In this document: piece by piece, positions 1 to 5,385 of the stretch
Position numbering within the stretch: position 1 is the stretch's first letter
Layout: each line of letters begins with the position of its first letter
Origin: an uncultured Methylophilus sp.
GTDB taxonomy: Bacteria; Pseudomonadota; Gammaproteobacteria; Burkholderiales; Methylophilaceae
NCBI GenBank assembly: GCA_936943315.1
Contig: CAKZJM010000340.1
Coordinates: forward strand, 1 to 6,339
Length of the DNA: 6,339 bases
Direction of reading: 5' to 3'
Notes under the pieces: model-generated
Told to the model about the DNA's origin: nothing
Databases searched by the model: none
The model's input: only the letters and a program-made list of their open reading frames with translations
Position numbers and translations under genes: made by a program

Positions 1-296
1 AATAACTCAAACATCGGGTCATTGGGATCAACGCCGGGAATCCCCGCCGTCTTTACCGTACCCGTGACGCTAATATTAACCACCGCAGCACCTTGGCTGT
101 TGGCAATGCTCGCAAAGTTAGGCAAGGTAATATATGCGCTTGGAGCAGTCATGGTTTTGGCTGAAACAGGCGCGGTCGCTTGGGCGTGATTCACCAGACT
201 ATCGCCTTTGATCCAGTAACCGGCACCAAACAAGGCCGCCACAGCCAGTGGAACAGTCACCCAGTGGGTGATCCTAGATTGTAAAAACGATTGCAT
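1..296 (-). CDS. Do/HtrA (DegP/DegQ)-family periplasmic serine protease, N-terminal part
   Basis: The reading frame starts at the ATG at 296-294 and runs off the left edge, giving 98 codons. Residues 1-11 are polar with one Arg, 12-29 form a hydrophobic segment, and HAQA at 37-40 is a plausible signal-peptidase site, so the mature protein should be periplasmic. Residues 57-78 read ITLPNFASIANSQGAAVVNI, followed by SVTG; this matches the start of the mature Do-family protease domain (consensus LPDF..LV...GPAVVNIS). PGVDPNDPMFEL at 87-98 fits the following linker or LA-loop. The catalytic His-Asp-Ser triad and PDZ domains lie outside the window, so activity cannot be judged. A GGAAAC ribosome-binding site lies 5-10 bases before the ATG. 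By family knowledge these proteins degrade or refold damaged envelope proteins. Whether it is DegP-, DegQ- or MucD-like cannot be decided from this fragment. It is divergent from the HPP gene. Confidence 0.85.
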   Translation of the reverse strand, partial: MQSFLQSRITHWVTVPLAVAALFGAGYWIKGDSLVNHAQATAPVSAKTMTAPSAYITLPNFASIANSQGAAVVNISVTGTVKTAGIPGVDPNDPMFEL

Positions 297-325
297 CACA
301 GTTTCCTTTCTTGCTAACAATACAT

Positions 326-342
326 CCGCCATCAAACGGCGG
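326..342. repeat. Small GC-rich inverted repeat in the protease leader
   Basis: CCGCC and GGCGG flank a 7-base loop (ATCAAAC), about 30 bases upstream of the protease start codon. In the leftward transcript this could form a short 5-bp hairpin just before the ribosome-binding site, or it could be an operator half-site pair. There is no run of T after it on either strand, so it does not look like a terminator. The arms are short and chance is a real alternative. Confidence 0.3.
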
Positions 343-387
343 TTTCTGGCCGTATGAGCGTCAATGTTGTCCTGAAGTTTCACTGTT

Positions 388-407
388 TTTGTATCGCGTT
401 TGTATCG
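388..407. promoter_or_regulatory. 9-bp direct repeat with 11-bp period, possible regulator site
   Basis: TTTGTATCG occurs at 388-396 and again at 399-407, an exact 9-base repeat with a centre-to-centre distance of 11 bp, about one helical turn. Tandem repeats of this geometry are typical of OmpR/PhoB-class response-regulator boxes. It lies between the divergent protease and HPP genes, about 92 bp from the protease start and 85 bp from the HPP start, so it could control either. The function is inferred from geometry only. The motif does not match a box I recognise, such as CpxR or Pho. Confidence 0.4.
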
Positions 408-457
408 GCATGGCTACTTGAGCCGCCAAAGCCTAAAACGGAATAGCCAAGCTGCCG

Positions 458-466
458 TGATACACT
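458..466 (+). promoter_or_regulatory. Possible extended -10 promoter of the HPP gene
   Basis: TGATACACT fits the extended -10 pattern TGnTATAAT with four of six matches in the hexamer. It would place transcription start near 473 and give a leader of about 19 bases before the ATG at 492. No good -35 hexamer is present at 17 bp; the sequence there is ACGGAA, which is weak but tolerable for extended -10 promoters. The leader has T-tracts and no clear Shine-Dalgarno sequence. Confidence 0.3.
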
Positions 467-491
467 GCGTTTTTTGCTTTTTTGACATGCA

Positions 492-1625
492 ATGACAGAT
501 TTACCGTCTTTCCTGAAGCCTTACTGGCCCAGACGCATGACCGGCACGCTGCGCGATTATGCGCGGTCAGCCATCGGCGCCGGCTTAGGGATTTTGTCTA
601 CCGGTTTGCTTTCACTGGCCGCCGTCTCTGGCGACTGGCACGGGGTGATCTTTCTGATTGCGCCCATGGGGGCGTCCGCCGTCATCCTGTTCTGCTTGCC
701 CTCCAGCCCGCTGGCACAACCCTGGGCGATCCTGGCGGGCAACACGGTGGCGGCACTGGCCGGGGTGTTTTTTGCTCATCTGCTGCCTGAGCAACTGGTG
801 TTGGCTGCGGCCTTGGCGATGCTGACGGCGATTGGGCTGATGCGCTGTTTGCACCCGCCCAGCGGCGCGGTCGCATTAACTGCCGTCTTGGGTGGAGAGG
901 CTATTCATCAGCTGGGCTACGGCTTTGTCTGGTGGCCGGTGCTGGCCAACAGCGTGCTGCTGGTGCTGGCCGCCTGGCTTTACCACACGCTCACCGGCTA
1001 CCGCTATCCGGCTGTGCATCACGAGCATACGCCCAGCTCACCCACCCACATGCACTACCAGTTCGGCTTTAAGCAAGAAGACTTGCAAACCGCACTGGGG
1101 CAGTTTCACGAAGTGCTGGACATTAACCCCGAGCAACTGCAAAGCCTGCTGGAAAAAACCGAGCTCATCGCCTATCAACGCAAGCTCGAAGCCATAGAAT
1201 GCAGGCAAATCATGCGTCCGGTGACTACCACTTTCGAGTTTGGGGATGCGCTGGAAACGGCCTGGCAAGAGATTCTTAAACAGCCCGAGCCCGCCGTCCC
1301 AGTGGTGAATAAAGCGCAGTTGGTGATTGGCCTGCTCAGCGTGGCCGATTTTATGCGCCATGCCAAGGCAGAAAGTTACCGCGAAGTGGCGCCTGCGCTC
1401 AGGCGACTGATCCGCTGGTCACCCACCACGCACAGCGACAAGCCAGAAGTGGTCGGCCAGATCATGACCGCCCCTGCCATCACCATTGCGGAAAACATGC
1501 ATCTCATGCATACCATCCCGCTCATGACCAGTCACCATTTACAACTGCTACCGGTGGTCGATCAGGCAAATAAACTGGTCGGCATTCTGACCCAGACCGA
1601 CGTCATCCGCGCACTTTACCGCTAA
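492..1625 (+). CDS. HPP-family membrane protein with C-terminal CBS domain pair
   Basis: A 377-residue protein. Residues about 26-45, 50-71, 78-98, 101-119 and 143-166 are hydrophobic and likely span the membrane. The family signature CLHPPSGA lies at 119-126, with HPP at 121-123. A His-rich stretch follows (176-188: HHEH...HMH). An amphipathic linker (about 190-235) leads to two CBS motifs: about 239-290 (QIMRP...VIGLLSVADFM) and 322-376 (QIMTAP...LVGILTQTDVIRAL). CBS pairs usually bind adenine nucleotides and gate the attached module. HPP proteins of plants and cyanobacteria have been linked to nitrite transport; in proteobacteria the substrate is unknown, so a transporter or channel role is inference. 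An in-frame TGA at 483-485 and no start codon between it and 492 fix the start. No clear ribosome-binding site is visible. The stop overlaps the convergent DUF2721 gene by 4 bp. Confidence 0.92.
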   Translation: MTDLPSFLKPYWPRRMTGTLRDYARSAIGAGLGILSTGLLSLAAVSGDWHGVIFLIAPMGASAVILFCLPSSPLAQPWAILAGNTVAALAGVFFAHLLPEQLVLAAALAMLTAIGLMRCLHPPSGAVALTAVLGGEAIHQLGYGFVWWPVLANSVLLVLAAWLYHTLTGYRYPAVHHEHTPSSPTHMHYQFGFKQEDLQTALGQFHEVLDINPEQLQSLLEKTELIAYQRKLEAIECRQIMRPVTTTFEFGDALETAWQEILKQPEPAVPVVNKAQLVIGLLSVADFMRHAKAESYREVAPALRRLIRWSPTTHSDKPEVVGQIMTAPAITIAENMHLMHTIPLMTSHHLQLLPVVDQANKLVGILTQTDVIRALYR

Positions 1626-2077
1626 CGATGGTCTGATTTTTCCTGCTGCTGAAAAGGCACGATCACCTCGCGCGAGGCCAGCACAATCTCGCGCAAAAAA
1701 CATAACAGGCCCAGAATGAGCGAGGCCATGGAAATAATAAAAGACACCATCACCAGGTGCGGCATGCGGAAACCGGTTTCCACCGAAATAAACATACTGG
1801 CAATCGACACACAAATACACAAGGCCGCAAACGTCGCCAGGCCGATGGCCCGTCGCAGCCATTTGGTGCGGCGAACGATGATTCTCAACTCATCTTTAAA
1901 CCGCTCGCGTTTTTCTGCCGGGGCATCAGTCAAAAAGCGCGCGCGGTCTATCGACCGCCCCAGGCGCCCAATCAACACGCCCAAAATCGAACCAATCCCG
2001 GTTAATAAAAATACAGGGGCCACCGCATCGCGGATGGCATCTGAGACACTGTGAATTTCAATCATGGTATTAATCAT
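1622..2077 (-). CDS. DUF2721-family small membrane protein
   Basis: A 151-residue protein with the usual DUF2721 length and layout. There is an N-terminal amphipathic stretch, then a hydrophobic helix at about 18-38 that ends in GRLGRSIDRAR. A charged cytosolic loop with EKRERFKDELRIIVRR (55-70) follows, then two more helices at about 77-98 and 107-127 and a short polar tail. The loop with many Arg/Lys/Glu and the IxRaR motif after the first helix are typical of this family, whose function is unknown. The chosen ATG (2077-2075) has a GCAGG-like ribosome-binding site 6 bases upstream. A second ATG at 2065-2063 lies in an exact repeat of ATCATGG and is an alternative start. It converges on the HPP gene with a 4-bp overlap. 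Nothing nearby suggests a partner for it. Confidence 0.88.
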   Translation of the reverse strand: MINTMIEIHSVSDAIRDAVAPVFLLTGIGSILGVLIGRLGRSIDRARFLTDAPAEKRERFKDELRIIVRRTKWLRRAIGLATFAALCICVSIASMFISVETGFRMPHLVMVSFIISMASLILGLLCFLREIVLASREVIVPFQQQEKSDHR

Positions 2078-2404
2078 GGACTGCCTGCAGGTAAGAAGAA
2101 AAAATGATCAGCATAGAATCAATCATTTAGCGATGAATCTTGCACTGTTTTGGAAAAGAATGCACTACAAACAGGCATGGGAGATTTGATATTGATATAA
2201 AACAGGGTTTTACCGGTTAGTTTAAGGGATTAAAGCAGGAATTAGCGGCACTTTAAGTACTTTTGCGCTACTCATATTGCAATAAAAGCATTTTTCTTGC
2301 CATTCTTTTTCAATTCGACCCCTCTAAACGGGAACCATTCTTGCTCTAAGCAATGCTTGAACGAGTCGCAACCATTCAGCAAGTAGAGAAAAGAGACAAG
2401 ATAG
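2078..2404. other. Gene-free AT-rich intergenic region between divergent genes
   Basis: These 327 bases contain no gene I can support. They should hold the promoters for the leftward DUF2721 gene and the rightward Cache-CheW gene. Seen here: a 7-bp inverted repeat AAATGAT/ATCATTT (2102-2108 and 2122-2128); a tandem TTGATA at 2186-2197 followed by TAAAAC; an imperfect inverted repeat with AGCG and CGCT arms (2244-2247, 2266-2269) around the perfect palindrome AAGTACTT (2255-2262); TTGCCA at 2298-2303, which resembles a -35 box but has no good -10 at 16-18 bp; and interlocking inverted repeats at 2341-2358. No tRNA-like or terminator-like structure with a T-run was seen. Confidence 0.5.
2341..2358. 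repeat. Two interlocking inverted repeats upstream of the Cache-CheW gene
   Basis: TTGCT-cta-AGCAA (2341-2353) is a perfect 5-bp inverted repeat. Its right arm overlaps a second one, AAGCA-a-TGCTT (2348-2358). The same AGCA/TGCT half-site therefore appears three times in 18 bases, 47-64 bases before the start codon. This arrangement suits binding of a dimeric repressor or activator next to a promoter. It could equally form alternative small hairpins in a leader RNA. Function is inferred. Confidence 0.35.
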
Positions 2405-4984
2405 ATGCACCCGCAACCTTTAACAGAGGATTTGGCTAACCACTTCAAGAAGGTCAATGATTTTAGAACCCATATTTACCAGCTACAACACGCCTGGGAC
2501 AGCCTGGCACTGATGGCGCAACTGTCGGGCACAGGCTCCGAAATGGAAGAAACCCGCAGCGCATTCAACTCCATCTCAAATGACGTATTGCGCCACCTGT
2601 CACAAGAAACCCTGCACAAGACTGCCGCACAACTGTCTTCAAAAGCGTTTGAAATTATCAACCTGCTGGTGCGCAACCTGTTTGAACGTACCGCCGACAT
2701 TGGTTTTTTTGCAACGGATGACGATGTGCGCGAATACCTGGAAAACCAGGCTGCGGACAGCCTGGATGCCGAAGACCAGCACCGGCTGGAGTTCCGCTTT
2801 CAGGAATACCAGAAGAAATACACGGTTTACGAAAACATCGTACTGTTTGATGCGCAAGGCCATTTGCTGCATCAACTGGATGATACGCAAACCACCTTGT
2901 TTCATTACCATCCCATCGTCGAGTTGGCGCAGCAATCGACCGCGCCTTACGTAGAGCGTTTTTACGAAACCGAGATCAACGGCCGGTTGCGTAAATCGCT
3001 GGTGTATGCCCACGAAGTCAGGAGCAAAACAGATGACCGGCCCCTGGGCGTGCTGTGCCTGTGTTTTAAATTCGTCAATGAGCTGGAGACCATTTTCCAT
3101 AACCTGATTTCACACAACGACTGGACCATAGGCGTTTTGCTCGATGAAGAGCGCACGGTCATTGCCTCCAGCGACCCCTACCAGATTCCGCTGGGCATCA
3201 AGCTGTGCGTGGATACTGATACCGACTGGTTTATCACGCGCTTTAGCGGCCGCGAATATCTGTGTGTGACCAAGCAGTCTGAGGGCTACCAGGGCTATCT
3301 TGGCCCAGGCTGGCTGGGCCAAGCCATGATTCCGCTGGAACACGCTTTTAATCAGAGCATACACGACACCGTGAACAATATTGATGCGGAAACGCTACGT
3401 AAAGTCATGCGCAGCCCACTGATTTTTTCTGAGAGCCTGTTGAATATCCCCAAACAGGCGGCGAATATCCAGAGCAAGCTCAATCAATCCGTCTGGAACG
3501 GCAATATCTGGCAGAGCAATTACGTTAATACGCAGCAGAAAAACTTCTCCAAGAGCCTGCTTTCGGAAATCAGCCATACCGGCCACAAAACGCAAAAAAT
3601 CATTGAAAACATGGTGGCCGAGTTATACCAGACCGTGGTGTCGGTGATGCTGGAAAACTCCAGTTTTTACGCGCAGCTGGCCGTAGAGATCATGGACCGC
3701 AACCTGTATGAGCGCGCCAATGATGTCCGCTGGTGGGCGCTGACCCATGTGTTCAGGGAGTTACTGGCGCAAAGCAGCCTGGCCCAGGAAGACAAAAGCA
3801 AAATGACCGAGGTGCTGCGTTACATCAACAGCCTGTATACGGTGTATGACAACTTGATCGTGTTTGACCGCAAGGGTGAAGTCATGGCGGTGTCTAACCA
3901 CCGGTATGAGCATTTGCTTGGCACCCAGCTGACCGATGAATGGGTCGGCCGGACGCGTAGCTGTGCGACTACCCAAGACTATGTGGTTTCGCAGTTTGAA
4001 CAAACGCCCTTATACAACGGCAAGCATACCTATATATATGCGGCCCCTATCCGCCACCTGGATGGTAATAGCATCGTGGGTGGCATCGCCATCGTTTTCG
4101 ATAGCACCCCGCAGTTCCAGGCCATGCTGCGTGATGTGATTCCACGGGACAAGTCTGATACGCCTGTCAGCGGCAGCTTCACCCTGCTGGTGAATGATCA
4201 GCTGAACGTCATTTCAAGCACTCATTGCGACTTTGCCATCGGCGAAACGTTTGAGCTGATGCCTGCCATCGGCAAATTAAAAGAAGGCGACCAGCTGTTT
4301 GATATCGCCATATACAACAACACCTATTATGCCGTGGGCGCCCGCGCCGCCTACGGTTACCGTGAGTTCAAGAGCGAACAAGACAGCTACCGTAACAAGG
4401 TTGTGGCCCTGATTTTCACGCCACTGGGTAAAGTGGACGAAATCAATCAGCGTATCGAGGCCGAAGCGCAAGTGATCCATAACAAGTTCAACCCCAACCT
4501 GTTTGCGGCCACCGGGGAAGATAGCCAGGAATATGCCACGTTTTATGTGGGGAATTCGTGGATGGGGATTGAAGCACGTTTTGTGCGCGAAGCGATTGAT
4601 GAAGAGCAGTTGCGCACCTTGCCAGAGTCGCCTTTTATCGCAGGCATGCATACCTACCGCGATGCCGTCATCCCGGTGATCGACCTCGCCCGCATGCTGG
4701 GGCATCCACATTACTTCACCGATTACCGGCAAATTGTGGTCATTGAAGATAAAGCCAACGCACTCAAGTTTGGGCTGTTTGTGTCGGCACTGGGCGAGAT
4801 TCCTTACCTTTCTGGCTCGCAGATCCAGGCCATGAATACTTTTTTCAAAGGCGCAAGCCACAACCCTGGGATCGCGATTGCCAACCTGGCCCAGAACAGC
4901 ATGCTGACCCTGGTCACCGCGCAAAGCCTGTGGGACAAAGTCCTCTCAGTGCGTTCAGGCGGCGCTGAACAGGTGTATGCCTGA
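2405..4984 (+). CDS. Soluble tandem Cache-like sensor protein with C-terminal CheW-like domain
   Basis: An 859-residue protein with no signal peptide or membrane helix, so cytosolic. Residues about 80-320 look like a two-lobed Cache/PDC sensor: lobe 1 has YTVYENIVLFDAQGHLL (139-155) and GVLCLCFKFVNELETIF; lobe 2 has WTIGVLLDEERTVIASSDP (240-258). A second copy lies at about 427-690: RNLYERANDVRWWA (432-445) mirrors RNLFERTADIGFFA (90-103), and YTVYDNLIVFDRKGEVM (478-494) mirrors lobe 1. A helical, Gln/Asn-rich linker (about 320-426) joins them. Residues about 705-850 fit CheW: YATFYVGNSWMGIEARFVREAI, then HTYRDAVIPVIDLARMLG, QIVVIED and FGLFVSALGEI. CheW domains bind CheA-type kinases and chemoreceptors. 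No MCP signalling domain, kinase or receiver is fused. An in-frame TAG directly before the ATG fixes the start; only a purine-rich AGAGAAAAGAGA precedes it. Its TGA overlaps the next ATG (TGATG), implying translational coupling to the cyclase. The ligand is unknown. Confidence 0.85.
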   Translation: MHPQPLTEDLANHFKKVNDFRTHIYQLQHAWDSLALMAQLSGTGSEMEETRSAFNSISNDVLRHLSQETLHKTAAQLSSKAFEIINLLVRNLFERTADIGFFATDDDVREYLENQAADSLDAEDQHRLEFRFQEYQKKYTVYENIVLFDAQGHLLHQLDDTQTTLFHYHPIVELAQQSTAPYVERFYETEINGRLRKSLVYAHEVRSKTDDRPLGVLCLCFKFVNELETIFHNLISHNDWTIGVLLDEERTVIASSDPYQIPLGIKLCVDTDTDWFITRFSGREYLCVTKQSEGYQGYLGPGWLGQAMIPLEHAFNQSIHDTVNNIDAETLRKVMRSPLIFSESLLNIPKQAANIQSKLNQSVWNGNIWQSNYVNTQQKNFSKSLLSEISHTGHKTQKIIENMVAELYQTVVSVMLENSSFYAQLAVEIMDRNLYERANDVRWWALTHVFRELLAQSSLAQEDKSKMTEVLRYINSLYTVYDNLIVFDRKGEVMAVSNHRYEHLLGTQLTDEWVGRTRSCATTQDYVVSQFEQTPLYNGKHTYIYAAPIRHLDGNSIVGGIAIVFDSTPQFQAMLRDVIPRDKSDTPVSGSFTLLVNDQLNVISSTHCDFAIGETFELMPAIGKLKEGDQLFDIAIYNNTYYAVGARAAYGYREFKSEQDSYRNKVVALIFTPLGKVDEINQRIEAEAQVIHNKFNPNLFAATGEDSQEYATFYVGNSWMGIEARFVREAIDEEQLRTLPESPFIAGMHTYRDAVIPVIDLARMLGHPHYFTDYRQIVVIEDKANALKFGLFVSALGEIPYLSGSQIQAMNTFFKGASHNPGIAIANLAQNSMLTLVTAQSLWDKVLSVRSGGAEQVYA

Positions 4985-5385
4985 TGAATAGTCAGACCAC
5001 CCTGGTTGGCCTTATGCAAAACGACATCATGGACTCCTTACTCACAGCACAGCAGCAGCGGTTACTGGATACGCTGCTGGATAATCTGGATGGCATGATT
5101 TACCGCTGCCTCTATGACAACAACTGGACCATGATTTATGTCAGCAAAGGCTGTGACAACCTCACTGGTTACCCTGCGCGCGACTTACTGCTCAATAAGG
5201 AAATCTCATACGAAAGCATCACCCATCCCGATGACAGGAAAAAAGCGCGCGCCACGATTGCCGCCGCGATTGAAAAAGGGGAGCGTTTTGAGCTGGAGTA
5301 CCGCATCGTGCGCGCCAATGGCGAGGTGGGTGGCCGAACGTGGCAGTGCAGTGCTGGACCCGGCCGGGAAGCCGGTCGCGCTTGA
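4984..5385 (+). CDS. N-terminal PAS fragment of frameshifted diguanylate cyclase
   Basis: As read, this frame gives 133 residues, of which about 1-115 are genuine. Residues about 25-115 form the front of a PAS_3-type sensor domain: LLDNLDGMIYRCLYDNNWTM, YVSKGCDNLTGYPARDLL, SITHPDDRKKARATI, then FELEYRIVRANGEV. After GEV the frame yields a Gly/Arg-rich nonsense tail ending in TGA at 5383-5385. The rest of the PAS domain continues in the next frame from about 5330 (VAERGSAVLDPAGKPVALEG). This is therefore the broken 5' part of one gene. The start ATG shares one base with the upstream TGA, so it is probably translated by coupling with the Cache-CheW gene. An alternative start is Met11 at 5014. 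If the frameshift is a sequencing error, the true product is one PAS-PAS-GGDEF protein running past the window end. Confidence 0.8.
   Translation: MNSQTTLVGLMQNDIMDSLLTAQQQRLLDTLLDNLDGMIYRCLYDNNWTMIYVSKGCDNLTGYPARDLLLNKEISYESITHPDDRKKARATIAAAIEKGERFELEYRIVRANGEVGGRTWQCSAGPGREAGRA

Noticed and set aside
1635..1656. TTTTC/GAAAA inverted repeat just after the HPP stop as a bidirectional terminator
   Set aside because: Only a 5-bp weak stem with an 8-base loop, and it lies inside the DUF2721 coding sequence. Too weak to support.
2102..2128. 7-bp inverted repeat AAATGAT/ATCATTT as a terminator
   Set aside because: The stem is entirely AT-rich apart from one G-C pair, the loop is 13 bases, and no T-run follows. 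No gene ends just before it on either strand.
2076..2189. Rightward 37-residue open frame starting MDCLQVRRKN
   Set aside because: No ribosome-binding site. It begins in the start codon region of the DUF2721 gene on the other strand, and its composition looks like random AT-rich translation.
2247..2268. Possible sigma-54 promoter (GGCAC ... TTGC)
   Set aside because: The distance between the GG and GC elements is 16 bases rather than the strict 10, so it cannot work as a -24/-12 promoter.
2272..2457. Leftward 61-residue open frame with a hydrophobic stretch and Cys residues
   Set aside because: It starts inside the Cache-CheW coding region on the opposite strand, has no ribosome-binding site, and its C-terminal half is Lys/Asn-rich intergenic translation. 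No family resemblance was seen.
2639..3100. Leftward 153-residue open frame inside the first sensor module
   Set aside because: It is the antisense shadow of the coding frame; the translation has no recognisable motif and there is no start signal.
4277..4924. Leftward 215-residue open frame inside the Cache-CheW gene
   Set aside because: It is an antisense frame of a clearly coding gene. The plus-strand frame there encodes the second sensor module and CheW domain, while the antisense reading shows no domain.
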